Program-made: the position numbers and the translations under genes
Notes under the pieces: generated by a model
Database searches by the model: none
What the model was told of the DNA's origin: nothing
The model's input: the letters and a program-made list of their open reading frames with translations, nothing else
Shown here: positions 24,854-34,709 of the stretch, piece by piece
How the letters are laid out: each line of letters starts with the position of its first letter
Numbering within the stretch: position 1 is the first letter of the stretch
Assembly: GCA_017853115.1 (NCBI GenBank)
Contig: JAFMKE010000007.1
Coordinates: 1 to 36,460 of the forward strand
Direction: 5' to 3'
DNA: 36,460 nucleotides
From: Verrucomicrobiota bacterium
GTDB lineage: Bacteria > Bacteroidota > Bacteroidia > Chitinophagales > UBA8649

Positions 24854-26316
24854 AAACATTAGCAGACATATTGCACGGCGTAAAACTATTAGAAGTTCAT
24901 GGCCACACGCACAAACACATTAGTGCATTGACTTTGGATTCTCGGGCTGCAAAAAGTGATGGTTTGTTTGCCGCCATCGTTGGCAGTCAGCGCGATGGTC
25001 ATGACTTTATACCTTCAGTCCAAGAAAAGGGCATTGCTGCTGTGTTATGTGAAAGGCTGCCGGAGAATTTAGTTGCGGAAACAACTTATATCCGGGTTAA
25101 GGATAGTTCTGAGGCTTTAGGTGTGATAGCATCCAATTTTTATGATAAGCCTTCATCAAAGTTGAAAATTGTAGCCGTAACGGGAACCAACGGCAAAACC
25201 TCCGTGGCGACAATGCTTTTTCAGCTATTTACCAAGCTGGGATACCACTGTGGTTTATTGTCAACCGTAGAAAACAAGATAGGTGAAGAAATAATCCCAG
25301 CTACCCATACTACGCCGCATGCCATTGCGATTAATGAGCTTTTGGCTAAGATGGTTGAAGCGGGTTGCAGTCACTGCTTCATGGAAGCAAGTTCGCATGC
25401 TATTCATCAAAATCGAATTGCAGGATTAGCAATCGATGGGGCGGTGTTTACCAACCTTACGCATGATCATTTAGATTACCACAAGACTTTCAAAGAGTAT
25501 TTGAAAGCAAAAAAAATGCTTTTTGATCAACTAGATAAGAATGCTTTCGCCTTGAGTAATGCTGATGATAAAAATGGTGTCGTCATGCTTCAGAATACAG
25601 TGGCTGGTAAACAGTATTATGCCATAAGTGGGCATGCTGCATTCTCTGGTAGAGTTATAGAAAGTGACTTTAATGGTATGATGCTGAACATTAATGGAAA
25701 GGAAGTTCACGTCAAAATGATCGGTGCATTTAATGCCTACAATTTATTGGCAGTCTTTGGTTCTGCAATATTATTGGGTGAGGATGAGACCGAGGTGTTC
25801 GTTGCAATGAGCACATTGGAGGGTGCTGAAGGACGATTTGAATCGCTTAAATCGAGCGAAGAGAGTGTCGTTGGTATTGTTGACTACGCGCATACGCCAG
25901 ATGCCCTAAAAAAAGTATTGGAAACTATCAATCAATTGAATGTTTATGGTCGTCAGTTAATCACGGTTGTGGGTTGCGGTGGTGATCGAGATAAAACCAA
26001 GCGTCCATTGATGGGAGCTATCGCTGCCAAGTTGAGTTCTAAGGTGATACTTACTTCAGATAATCCAAGAACGGAGGATCCTAAGCAAATTCTCGAGGAG
26101 ATGCAGGCGGGAGTTGCGGTAGTTGACAGGAAAAAAGTTTTAGTTATTGAAAATAGGCATGAGGCGATAAAAACGGCTTGCATGTTGGCTCAAGCGGAAG
26201 ATATTGTGCTGGTGGCAGGGAAAGGTCATGAGACCTACCAAGAGATAAATGGCGAACGAAGTTTTTTCGATGATAAAGAAGAATTAGAAGCCGCTTTTAA
26301 AGAATTGAATAAATAG
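24850..26316 (+). CDS. murE: UDP-N-acetylmuramoyl-tripeptide synthetase MurE (meso-DAP type)
   Basis: A 488-residue cytoplasmic ATP-dependent amino-acid ligase that adds the third residue to UDP-MurNAc-L-Ala-D-Glu. ATP loop VTGTNGKTS (110-118). DNPR at 404-407 is the known determinant for meso-diaminopimelate rather than lysine. The start is TTG at 24850, sharing TTGA with the ftsI stop; the resulting MKTLADIL opening fits the family and no ATG lies near. Length is normal for MurE. The DAP prediction agrees with the OmpA-type peptidoglycan-binding domain encoded at 11629-13545. Confidence 0.96.
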   Translation: MKTLADILHGVKLLEVHGHTHKHISALTLDSRAAKSDGLFAAIVGSQRDGHDFIPSVQEKGIAAVLCERLPENLVAETTYIRVKDSSEALGVIASNFYDKPSSKLKIVAVTGTNGKTSVATMLFQLFTKLGYHCGLLSTVENKIGEEIIPATHTTPHAIAINELLAKMVEAGCSHCFMEASSHAIHQNRIAGLAIDGAVFTNLTHDHLDYHKTFKEYLKAKKMLFDQLDKNAFALSNADDKNGVVMLQNTVAGKQYYAISGHAAFSGRVIESDFNGMMLNINGKEVHVKMIGAFNAYNLLAVFGSAILLGEDETEVFVAMSTLEGAEGRFESLKSSEESVVGIVDYAHTPDALKKVLETINQLNVYGRQLITVVGCGGDRDKTKRPLMGAIAAKLSSKVILTSDNPRTEDPKQILEEMQAGVAVVDRKKVLVIENRHEAIKTACMLAQAEDIVLVAGKGHETYQEINGERSFFDDKEELEAAFKELNK

Positions 26317-26322
26317 AAAGTC

Positions 26323-27576
26323 ATGCTATACGAATTATTTACTTACCTCAATGAACATACTCACTTACCCGGTATGGGGCTATTTGAGTTTTTATCGTTT
26401 CGTGCAGTATTAGCAGCTGTTCTTTCTTTAGTTATTTCTATTCTTCTTGGTGATCGGATCATAAATAAATTACGAAAACTGCAAATTGGCGAAACTGTCA
26501 GAGATCTTGGGCTGGAGGGTCAGAAAGAAAAGCAAGGAACACCTACTATGGGTGGCATATTGATATTATTATCTATTCTAATTCCTACCCTTTTGTTTGC
26601 TGATTTAAAGAATATCTATGTCTTGATTATGCTGATTGCCACAGTTTGGATGGGGGCTATTGGATTTTTGGACGACTACATCAAAGTTTTTAAAAAGAAC
26701 AAAGAAGGCTTAGCGGGTAAGTTTAAAGTAATTGGACAAGTTGGCTTGGGGATTATAGTTGGTGCTGCCATGTACTTCCATCCAGATATTTATGTTAAGC
26801 AGGAAGTTAGTTATGCGGAGTCGTTGAAGTTCCCACAAGAGCAAATATCCACGCATTTGGATATGCAAAGTGATAAGCATTATATGGCCAAGATTGATGC
26901 GCCAATTACTAATGTTCCTTTCTTGAAAGGCAATGAGTTTAACTACGAAAAAGTCCTGACTATAATGAATCCAAGTTGGAAGAAATTTGGTTGGTTGATT
27001 TTTATCCCAGCAGTAATCTTTATCATAACTGCGGTTTCTAATGGAGCTAATCTAACCGATGGAATTGATGGATTGGCGACGGGAACTTCAGCGATAAGTG
27101 GAGCAGTGCTCTTTTTGTTTGCCTATGTTTCGGGAAATATCATTTTTGCTGACTACCTCAACATACTGTATATACCTTATGCTGCTGAATTGACGATTTA
27201 CATAGCTGCTTTTGTTGGAGCTTGTATCGGTTTTTTATGGCACAACTCTTATCCGGCCAAGGTATTTATGGGGGATACGGGAAGTTTGGCCATAGGCGGA
27301 ATAATCGCGGCTTTGGCGATTTTAACGAGGAAAGAATTGCTGCTGCCGATTTTGGTCGGCGTATTCGTTGCGGAAAACTTATCAGTAATGATCCAAGTAG
27401 CCTATTTCAAGTACACAAAGAAGAAGTACGGGGAAGGCAAAAGAGTCTTTCTTATGTCGCCTTTGCACCATCATTATCAGAAAAAAGGATATCACGAAGC
27501 TAAGATTGTAACGCGCTTTTGGATAGTAGGTATTCTACTAGCCATTATCGCTGTAGCCACCTTGAAAATAAGATAG
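26323..27576 (+). CDS. mraY: Phospho-N-acetylmuramoyl-pentapeptide-transferase MraY
   Basis: A 417-residue polytopic membrane enzyme that transfers phospho-MurNAc-pentapeptide to undecaprenyl phosphate, giving lipid I. Catalytic motifs: LDDYIK with Asp117-Asp118, NLTDGIDG with Asp246, MGDTGSL with Asp318 and the HHH of 382-384. Compared with about 360 residues in E. coli, the extra length is mostly a hydrophilic insert of some 70 residues (about 153-221) between what should be helices 4 and 5, which places it in the periplasm. Six nt follow the murE stop. Confidence 0.96.
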   Translation: MLYELFTYLNEHTHLPGMGLFEFLSFRAVLAAVLSLVISILLGDRIINKLRKLQIGETVRDLGLEGQKEKQGTPTMGGILILLSILIPTLLFADLKNIYVLIMLIATVWMGAIGFLDDYIKVFKKNKEGLAGKFKVIGQVGLGIIVGAAMYFHPDIYVKQEVSYAESLKFPQEQISTHLDMQSDKHYMAKIDAPITNVPFLKGNEFNYEKVLTIMNPSWKKFGWLIFIPAVIFIITAVSNGANLTDGIDGLATGTSAISGAVLFLFAYVSGNIIFADYLNILYIPYAAELTIYIAAFVGACIGFLWHNSYPAKVFMGDTGSLAIGGIIAALAILTRKELLLPILVGVFVAENLSVMIQVAYFKYTKKKYGEGKRVFLMSPLHHHYQKKGYHEAKIVTRFWIVGILLAIIAVATLKIR

Positions 27577-27585
27577 AAGAAAACA

Positions 27586-28929
27586 ATGCAAACACAAAAA
27601 ATAGCCATATTGGGAGCCGCGGAAAGTGGTGTGGGTACTGCGCTTTTAGCGAAGCAGCAGGGCTTTGCTATATGGGTATCCGATATGGGGTGTATTGCAG
27701 AGAAATACAAGAAAATTTTGCATGAGGAAGCTATTCAATTTGAAGAGGGGACACATACGCAATTGGAAATACTCAAGGCCGATCTCGTGATGAAAAGTCC
27801 CGGCATAGCTGAAAGTACACCAATCATGAAAGCGGTGCGGGCCGCAGGAATACCTGTGGTGTCTGAAATTGAGTTTGCCTCCCGTTATACGGATGCATTT
27901 ATCATCGCAATAACAGGGAGCAATGGCAAAACTACTACCACCACACTCATACACAAAATGCTAAAAGATGCTGGATTCAACGTGGGTTTGGGAGGTAATA
28001 TAGGAATGAGCTTCGCTGGGCTGGTTGCTCAACATAACCACGATTACTATGTATTGGAGGTGAGTAGTTTTCAGTTGGATGATGTGTCAACTTTTAGACC
28101 AAACATTGCAATTCTTTTAAACATAACACCCGACCATCTTGATCGGTATGACTACGAGTTTGAGAACTACGTCGAAGCGAAATTGAATATTACCAAATAT
28201 CAAGACGAGAAGGATCTATTTATCTATTGCCAGGATGATCCGGGTATTACAACCGGTATGCAAGATAAAGCCATCAAGGCACGAAAAATTCCTTTCACAC
28301 AGCAAAGCGAATTGGATGAGGGTGCATGGCTTGCCAATGAAATTACACTAACTATAAATCTAAATAAAAAACAATTTACCATGTCAATTAACGATTTAGG
28401 AATCAAAGGAAAACACAATGTCTACAATTCTATGGCTGCATCGATTGTAGCTCGCGCGGTAGACATTAAAAAAGAAAGTATTCGTGAGAGTTTGATGGAC
28501 TTCAAAAACTTGGAGCATCGAATGGAGCGGGTTTTAAAAATTGGGGGAGTTGAATTTGTTAACGATTCCAAAGCGACCAATGTCAACTCAACTTGGTATG
28601 CCATGGAGTCTATTCAGAATCCCATAGTTTGGATTGCTGGTGGGGTAGATAAAGGAAACGACTATGAAGTGCTAAAGGCTTTAGTCCGTCAGAAAGTACA
28701 CACGGTGATTTGCCTAGGAAATGATAGCAGAAATTTACACGAAGCCTTTGCAACGCATACTGATTTGATGATAAATGTGCATGATATGAAAGAGGCGGTG
28801 CGTATCGCTAATCATTTTGCGAATAAGGGCGATGTGGTTTTGTTATCTCCTGCTTGCGCAAGTTTTGATTTGTTCGAAAACTACGAAGACAGAGGGAATC
28901 AGTTTAAGGCGGCTGTTCGTAATTTATAG
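27586..28929 (+). CDS. murD: UDP-N-acetylmuramoylalanine--D-glutamate ligase MurD
   Basis: A 447-residue cytoplasmic ligase that adds D-glutamate to UDP-MurNAc-L-Ala. N-terminal Rossmann-like UDP-binding domain, central ATPase domain with ITGSNGKTTTT (109-119) and NITPDHLDRY, and C-terminal domain with VNDSKATNVNST and LLSPACASFDLFENYEDRG, both hallmark MurD stretches. Length is typical. It lies 9 nt after mraY and 20 nt before ftsW. Confidence 0.97.
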   Translation: MQTQKIAILGAAESGVGTALLAKQQGFAIWVSDMGCIAEKYKKILHEEAIQFEEGTHTQLEILKADLVMKSPGIAESTPIMKAVRAAGIPVVSEIEFASRYTDAFIIAITGSNGKTTTTTLIHKMLKDAGFNVGLGGNIGMSFAGLVAQHNHDYYVLEVSSFQLDDVSTFRPNIAILLNITPDHLDRYDYEFENYVEAKLNITKYQDEKDLFIYCQDDPGITTGMQDKAIKARKIPFTQQSELDEGAWLANEITLTINLNKKQFTMSINDLGIKGKHNVYNSMAASIVARAVDIKKESIRESLMDFKNLEHRMERVLKIGGVEFVNDSKATNVNSTWYAMESIQNPIVWIAGGVDKGNDYEVLKALVRQKVHTVICLGNDSRNLHEAFATHTDLMINVHDMKEAVRIANHFANKGDVVLLSPACASFDLFENYEDRGNQFKAAVRNL

Positions 28930-28949
28930 ATTCAATTTTTACGTCAATC

Positions 28950-30134
28950 ATGTTCGATAATTTGGTAAAAAATATAAAAGGAGATAGGTACATATGGGCC
29001 ATTGTGCTCGTGTTGTCCTTATTTTCTTTACTGGCGGTTTACAGTTCCACCGGAACGCTGGCGTACAAATATCGTGCAGGGAATACGGAGTATTATTTGA
29101 TGAAGCAAATCTTGATTATCGGTGGTGGATTAGGCTTGATGTATTTTACTCATTTGATTAACTACAAGTACTTTTCACGTATATCTCAGATTTTGTATTA
29201 TCTCAGCGTAGTATTATTAATCATCACCTTGTTTTTTGGTACGGATATCAATGAGGCTAAACGATGGATTACATTGCCCGGAGTCAATTTAACTTTCCAA
29301 ACCTCTGATTTGGCAAAGTTTGCTTTAATTATGTATTTGGCTAGAATGCTCTCTAAGAAGCAAGACATGGTGCGTTCTTTTAAAGAGGGGTTTTGGCCAA
29401 CAATTTTCCCTGTAGTAGTTATCTGTGGCTTAATTGCTCCCGAGGATTTATCTTCTGCATTGGTGCTGTTCTCAACTAGCGTATTGATTATGTTTGTTGG
29501 TAGAATTCATCTCGCATATATTGGTGGGCTTGTAGGTATTTCTTTACTATTCGTAGGAATGTTTGTAACACTCTTATTTACTTTACCCGAGGAGTCTATG
29601 CCCGGCCGTATGACGACATGGAAGGCTAGGATAGAAGCCTTTGCTAACCTCAATGGAGAGCAAGAAGAGCCCTATCAATTAGTGCAATCAAAAATAGCAA
29701 TAGCGAAAGGAGGTTTCTTTCCTAATGGACCAGGAAATAGCACGCAACGCAACTTTTTACCCCATCCTTATTCCGATTTTATATATGCAATAATTATTGA
29801 GGAATATGGATTTTTTGGCGGTGTATTTATCGTGTTTTTGTATTTAGCTTTTTTAGTTAGGTCGGCATTTATAGTCAGAAAAGCCCCCAAAGCTTTTGGC
29901 GCCTTGCTTGCTTTTGGTCTTGCCTTAAGCTTGACTATTCAAGCCATGATAAACATGTCAGTGGCAGTGGGCTTAGTTCCAGTAACTGGACTAACATTGC
30001 CATTGGTAAGTATGGGAGGGAGTTCTACCATCTTCGTGAGTTTGGCATTTGGTATTATTCTAAGTGTAAGTCGAGATGCTGAACAGCTTGAAGAAATTGA
30101 AGGTGCCGAAGAATTAATTGAAAAGAGTGCTTAA
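28950..30134 (+). CDS. ftsW: Peptidoglycan glycosyltransferase FtsW (SEDS family)
   Basis: A 394-residue SEDS protein with about ten membrane helices. It polymerises lipid II at the septum as partner of FtsI. Recognisable pieces are AKRWITLPGVNLTFQTSDLAKFALI, PEDLSSALV (with the region of the catalytic Asp), LPHPYSDFIYAIIIEEYGFFGG and the C-terminal LVSMGGSST. Position between murD and murG is the standard place for ftsW rather than rodA. One nt separates its stop from the preferred murG start. Confidence 0.96.
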   Translation: MFDNLVKNIKGDRYIWAIVLVLSLFSLLAVYSSTGTLAYKYRAGNTEYYLMKQILIIGGGLGLMYFTHLINYKYFSRISQILYYLSVVLLIITLFFGTDINEAKRWITLPGVNLTFQTSDLAKFALIMYLARMLSKKQDMVRSFKEGFWPTIFPVVVICGLIAPEDLSSALVLFSTSVLIMFVGRIHLAYIGGLVGISLLFVGMFVTLLFTLPEESMPGRMTTWKARIEAFANLNGEQEEPYQLVQSKIAIAKGGFFPNGPGNSTQRNFLPHPYSDFIYAIIIEEYGFFGGVFIVFLYLAFLVRSAFIVRKAPKAFGALLAFGLALSLTIQAMINMSVAVGLVPVTGLTLPLVSMGGSSTIFVSLAFGIILSVSRDAEQLEEIEGAEELIEKSA

Positions 30135-30135
30135 A

Positions 30136-31224
30136 GTGAAACGCAAGCTGAACATATTAATGAGTGGCGGTGGAAGCGGAGGACACGTTTTCCCAGCAAT
30201 CGCGATAGCGGACGCCATAAAGAAGATTCATCCGGAAAGTGAGTTTTTGTTTATTGGTGCAGAAGGAAAAATGGAAATGACAGCTGTTCCTAAAGCAAAA
30301 TATGCTATCAAAGCGCTGCCTATTGTAGGCTTGCAACGTCGACTCACGGCAAAGAATTTATTGTTTCCGTTAAAGTTAATTTTTAGTATTATCAAAGCTT
30401 GGTTTATCGTGCGAAAGTTTCGGCCTGATGTTGCTATTGGTACCGGGGGATATGCAAGTGGAGCGGCATTGAAAGTGGCACAATGGCAAGGGGTCCCAAC
30501 ATTTATTCAGGAACAGAACGCATTCCCGGGAATCACAAATAAATTGCTGGCGAATAAGGTAGTTAAGGTGTTTGCTGCTTATCCGGGATTAGAAAGATAT
30601 TTTCCAGCGGGGAAAATTCAATTGACAGGCAATCCACTTCGTGGAAGTATTTCTTTGGAAGGATTAGATCGAAAAAGTGCAGTTGAACATTTTGGGTTAG
30701 ACCCTAATGGTTCAGTAGTTTTCATTACTGGAGGAAGTTTGGGTGCTGGCGCCATCAACAAGGCTATTGCGAACAAGATCGACCAGCTAGATAAAAAAGG
30801 TATTCAACTCATTTGGCAGTGTGGTAAAATTTATGAGGAGGAGTATGGTAAGTTCAATTCGCCAAACATTAAAGTGCTCAGTTTTATTGATCGAATGGAT
30901 TTAGCCTATGCAGCTGCAGACATTATTGTATCACGCGCTGGGGGAACTATTTCCGAACTTGCTATTATTGGCAAACCTTGTATTTTATTGCCTTCTCCAA
31001 ACGTAGCCGAAGATCATCAAACGAAAAATGTCATGGCCTTGGTTGAAAAAGATGCCGCCATACTTATCAAGGATAATGAGGCGAATGAACGATTAGTGCC
31101 ACAATGTTTAGCCTTGCTTGAGGATAAAGCTATGCAAGAAACTATTCGCAAGAATATTAAACTTTTTGCTAAACCTCATGCGGCTATGGAGATAGCTACA
31201 ACCATATTGAAAACGATACAATGA
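30136..31224 (+). CDS. murG: UDP-GlcNAc:lipid I N-acetylglucosaminyltransferase MurG
   Basis: A 362-residue GT28 enzyme on the inner face of the membrane that converts lipid I to lipid II. The start GTG at 30136 is chosen: it gives VKRKLNILMSGGGSGGHVFP, placing the G-loop (11-17) at the usual distance from the N-terminus; a TTG at 30118 and a GTG at 30127, both overlapping ftsW, are less likely. Other marks are GTGGYASG, IQEQNAFPGITN, ITGGSLGA and SRAGGTISE, the UDP-GlcNAc site. It overlaps murC by 4 nt (ATGA). Confidence 0.95.
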   Translation: MKRKLNILMSGGGSGGHVFPAIAIADAIKKIHPESEFLFIGAEGKMEMTAVPKAKYAIKALPIVGLQRRLTAKNLLFPLKLIFSIIKAWFIVRKFRPDVAIGTGGYASGAALKVAQWQGVPTFIQEQNAFPGITNKLLANKVVKVFAAYPGLERYFPAGKIQLTGNPLRGSISLEGLDRKSAVEHFGLDPNGSVVFITGGSLGAGAINKAIANKIDQLDKKGIQLIWQCGKIYEEEYGKFNSPNIKVLSFIDRMDLAYAAADIIVSRAGGTISELAIIGKPCILLPSPNVAEDHQTKNVMALVEKDAAILIKDNEANERLVPQCLALLEDKAMQETIRKNIKLFAKPHAAMEIATTILKTIQ

Positions 31225-32588
31225 GTGTTTTGGAAAACATATCGAAAGTATACTTTCTTGGTGTTGGGGGCATCGGTATGTCAGCACTTGCCCGTTATTT
31301 CAATGAGCGTGGATTGGAGGTGAAAGGCTACGATAAGACACCTTCGTCCTTGACGGATCAGTTGGGTAAAGAAGGAATTCAAATTACTTTTGAAGATGAG
31401 TTGACGACACTTATGCAGGATGCTGATTTAGTGGTGTATACACCGGCTATACCTGTGTCGCACAAGCAATTGAATTGGTATAAAGAACACAGCTTTCAGC
31501 TGATGAAGCGCTCTGAGGTGCTGGGCTTAATTTCTCGCAACCACTTTTGTATTGCCATAGCAGGATCGCACGGCAAAACGACAGTATCTTCTATGCTTGC
31601 TCATCTTTTGAATCAGTCAGTGGGGTGCACGGCATTCTTAGGGGGTATAGCCACGAATTACAATAGCAATTATATCCATTCATCAGACAAATACATGGTG
31701 GTCGAGGCCGATGAATTTGATCGTTCTTTTCTCACCTTGCATCCAAATATTGCTGGAATTACGGCCATAGACAGTGATCATCTCGAAGTGTATGGTAGTC
31801 TAGAAAAAATTGAAGAAGAGTTTATTCAGTTCGCGAACCAAATAGTTACGGATGGTAAAATGGTTATTCACGAGGATTATACTCATGTTGGATCTTTGAT
31901 AAAAACCGACATTGAACAAACTGTTTATGGGCAGCGGAATCAAGCCGATTATCGCTTATTGGACTACAGAATTGAAGGGGGGCGATTCATTTTTTCTGTT
32001 GACTATAAAGGAGAAAAAATTGCAAACCTTGAAGCAAATTTTGGCGGTATTCATAACTTGGAAAACGCTACATTGGCCATAGCTATTGCTAAAAATATTG
32101 GCCTGGATAATGACAGTATAAAAGATGGAATTCGAAGCTTCAAAGGAATAAAGAGAAGATTTGAAAAACACGTAGATGGAGACACCATCTATATCGATGA
32201 TTATGCACATCACCCAATGGAGATTCGGGCCTTTTTGAACTCATTAAAGTATTTGTATCCCGACAAAGAAATACTTGCCATTTTTCAACCGCATTTGTTT
32301 TCGCGAACGCAAAACTTGTATCAAGAATTCGGTGATGAACTTAGTGTGGCTGATCAAGTTTTTCTTCTTCCAATTTACCCCGCAAGAGAGGAGCCTGTAG
32401 AAGGAGTTTCTTCGGAATTGATATGGTCTGCAATTAGCCAAAAGAATAAGAGTTTAGTTGAAAAAGAAGAATTGTTGAGCCTGGTTCAAAAGTATGGGAA
32501 AGGCAAGGTGGTAGCTACAATTGGGGCTGGAGATATCGATCGTTTTGTTGAACCTATTAAAACATTGTTTGGTGAAAAAGGAAACTAA
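31221..32588 (+). CDS. murC: UDP-N-acetylmuramate--L-alanine ligase MurC
   Basis: A 455-residue cytoplasmic ligase that adds L-alanine to UDP-MurNAc, the first peptide step. N-terminal GVGGIGMSALARY, ATP loop GSHGKTT (115-121), VEADEFDRSF, the DDYAHHP motif and FQPHLFSRT are all typical. Starts in the murG stop (ATGA) and overlaps ftsQ by 17 nt. No ddl or murB lies between murC and ftsQ, unlike the E. coli order; this matches other Bacteroidota clusters. Confidence 0.97.
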   Translation: MSVLENISKVYFLGVGGIGMSALARYFNERGLEVKGYDKTPSSLTDQLGKEGIQITFEDELTTLMQDADLVVYTPAIPVSHKQLNWYKEHSFQLMKRSEVLGLISRNHFCIAIAGSHGKTTVSSMLAHLLNQSVGCTAFLGGIATNYNSNYIHSSDKYMVVEADEFDRSFLTLHPNIAGITAIDSDHLEVYGSLEKIEEEFIQFANQIVTDGKMVIHEDYTHVGSLIKTDIEQTVYGQRNQADYRLLDYRIEGGRFIFSVDYKGEKIANLEANFGGIHNLENATLAIAIAKNIGLDNDSIKDGIRSFKGIKRRFEKHVDGDTIYIDDYAHHPMEIRAFLNSLKYLYPDKEILAIFQPHLFSRTQNLYQEFGDELSVADQVFLLPIYPAREEPVEGVSSELIWSAISQKNKSLVEKEELLSLVQKYGKGKVVATIGAGDIDRFVEPIKTLFGEKGN

Positions 32589-33339
32589 ACGAAAGATTGT
32601 TTTAGGCTTGAAAATGCTTTTGATGTTGGTGCTCCTTGTGCTTTTTACTGCACTTGTGATATATGCGCGCAAGCAGGAACAAAATATTATTTGCCATGAG
32701 ATAGATGTACATATAAAAAATGGCAATGAATGGAAGTTCCTAAATGAACAAGATATTTTGGCTTTTATTAACAATAACGGGCATAATATAGTGATTAATC
32801 AGGCGCTGAAAGATATTCAGTTAAGGGACATCGAAGAGCGGATTGAGAAGAGCCAATATGTCGAAAAAGCTGATGTATATGCGAATCTTGATGGTAAGGT
32901 GCGAGTGGATGTTTCTCAAAAAATTCCGGTTTACAGAGTATTCAACACTGCGGGTGTTAGTTACTATGTCAGCGAGAACGGAGAAAGTATACCTATTTCA
33001 AGTAAATTTACTCCTAGACTAATTGTCGCTACGGGAAATTTGTCTAGTCAAGGGGTGGAATCAATTCACTCGGATTTATTGAGCATTGTTCGCTTTATCC
33101 AAGGAGATGATTTTTGGGAGGCTATGATAGGGCAAATAGAAGTGGAAGAGAACGGAGATTTTATATTATATACAAAGATTGATGAGCATCGGATAAACCT
33201 TGGAAATACGGAGCGTTTGGAGCAAAAGTTTAGGTTACTTCAAATATTCTACGGAGAGGCTTTGAAAAATGTAAACTGGAAACTATATAAGGAAATCAAC
33301 CTGAAATATAAAGGACAAATAATCTGTATAAAAAATTAA
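32572..33339 (+). CDS. ftsQ: Cell division protein FtsQ
   Basis: A 255-residue bitopic protein: basic cytoplasmic stretch (KKETKRK), one membrane helix (about 13-32), and a periplasmic part with a weak POTRA-like region (about 45-120) followed by the beta domain. The open frame extends to a TTG at 32521, but the GTG at 32572 is preferred since it puts the basic residues just before the helix; it overlaps the end of murC by 17 nt. FtsQ links early and late division proteins through FtsL. The call rests on topology and gene order more than on identity. Confidence 0.85.
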   Translation: MKKETKRKIVLGLKMLLMLVLLVLFTALVIYARKQEQNIICHEIDVHIKNGNEWKFLNEQDILAFINNNGHNIVINQALKDIQLRDIEERIEKSQYVEKADVYANLDGKVRVDVSQKIPVYRVFNTAGVSYYVSENGESIPISSKFTPRLIVATGNLSSQGVESIHSDLLSIVRFIQGDDFWEAMIGQIEVEENGDFILYTKIDEHRINLGNTERLEQKFRLLQIFYGEALKNVNWKLYKEINLKYKGQIICIKN

Positions 33340-33348
33340 ACAACTGGA

Positions 33349-34689
33349 ATGGAGGCAAAAGATCGAATCATTGTAGGCTTAGATATCGGAACCACAAAAA
33401 TTTGTGTGCTGGTTACCAAAAAAGATGAAACAGGTAAAACGCAGGTTTTAGGAGTCGGAAAAGCTCCTTCACACGGGGTAATGCGTGGGGAAGTTGCTAA
33501 TATTGATAAAACTGTACAATCTATTATACAGGCTGTCCAAGAGGCTGAAAAACAATCGGGTGAGAAAATTCGTGAAGTGCATGTGGGTATTGCTGGCCAG
33601 CATATTAAAAGTATGCAACATCGTGGCATTTTGACAAGAGATGATGCGTTAACGGAAATTTCAAAAGAGGATGTTAAAAGCCTGATTCGCGACATGTACA
33701 AGCTAGCCATGAATCCGGGTGAAAGAATTATTCATGTGTTGCCGCAAGAGTTTTTTGTTGATTCCCTCCCGGCAAAAAATGATCCTGTGGGCATGTGCGG
33801 AAGCCGATTAGAGGCAAATTTTCATATCATTACGGGGCGCGTAGCTGCCGCTCAGAATATCGAACGCTGCGTGGAGAAGTCCGGTCTATTTATGGAAGGT
33901 TTAATTCTCGAGCCATTGGCCTCTGCCGCCAGTGTACTGGATGCGAATGAAAAAGAACTCGGGGTTGCTCTAGTTGATATTGGAGGGGGGACTACAGATT
34001 TGGCGATTTTCCAGGAGGGTATTATTCGTCACACTTGTGTGATTCCTTTCGGTGGGAATATTGTGACTGAAGACATAAAAGATGGCTGTAAGATTATGAA
34101 AAGTCAAGCGGAGGAATTGAAGCTTCGTTTCGGTTCGGCTTTAGCTGTGGAGGCGAAGGAAAATCAAATTATTTCTATACCTGGGCTGAAAGGTCGTCCG
34201 CCAAAAGAGATTTCTATGAAGAATTTGGCGAGCATTATCCAGGCGAGAATGGAAGAAATATTTGAACAGGTCTATTTTGAAATCAAAGCATCGGGCTATG
34301 CGAATAAGTTGAACGGCGGGATAGTTATAACGGGTGGTGGTTCGCAATTGAAGTTCATTAAGCAGCTGGTTGAATATGTTACCGGGTTGGATGCTCGCAT
34401 TGGTTATCCGATAGAGCACCTTTCACCAGGTTTCAACGAAGAATTGAAGCATCCAATGTTTGCTACAGGGATCGGTTTAGTGGAGCGTGCAGCGAATGAG
34501 GAACAGCATGCTAGCAAGAAAGTACAAGTTGAATCTTACGACTCAACCCTGGAGAAAGATAAAGAGGTAGTAGCTCCCGAGGAAACCTCGGATCCCGGTA
34601 AGAACAAAGTAGCCAATTGGTGGAAAGACATCATTGGTACTCTGCCAGAATGGCTAATGGAGGAAAATGACGATGATTCAAAATACTAG
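33349..34689 (+). CDS. ftsA: Cell division protein FtsA
   Basis: A 446-residue actin-like ATPase that anchors FtsZ filaments to the membrane. The two phosphate motifs LDIGTTK (11-17) and VDIGGGTTDLAIF (209-221) and the adenosine motif GGIVITGGGSQL are intact, with the SHS2/1C subdomain between the phosphate motifs. After a polar linker (about 385-420) the C-terminus has an amphipathic-looking helix (VANWWKDIIGTLPEWLMEE), suited to membrane binding. Spaced 9 nt from ftsQ and 20 nt from ftsZ. Confidence 0.96.
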   Translation: MEAKDRIIVGLDIGTTKICVLVTKKDETGKTQVLGVGKAPSHGVMRGEVANIDKTVQSIIQAVQEAEKQSGEKIREVHVGIAGQHIKSMQHRGILTRDDALTEISKEDVKSLIRDMYKLAMNPGERIIHVLPQEFFVDSLPAKNDPVGMCGSRLEANFHIITGRVAAAQNIERCVEKSGLFMEGLILEPLASAASVLDANEKELGVALVDIGGGTTDLAIFQEGIIRHTCVIPFGGNIVTEDIKDGCKIMKSQAEELKLRFGSALAVEAKENQIISIPGLKGRPPKEISMKNLASIIQARMEEIFEQVYFEIKASGYANKLNGGIVITGGGSQLKFIKQLVEYVTGLDARIGYPIEHLSPGFNEELKHPMFATGIGLVERAANEEQHASKKVQVESYDSTLEKDKEVVAPEETSDPGKNKVANWWKDIIGTLPEWLMEENDDDSKY

Positions 34690-34709
34690 AATAGATAAAA
34701 CGAAAACTT

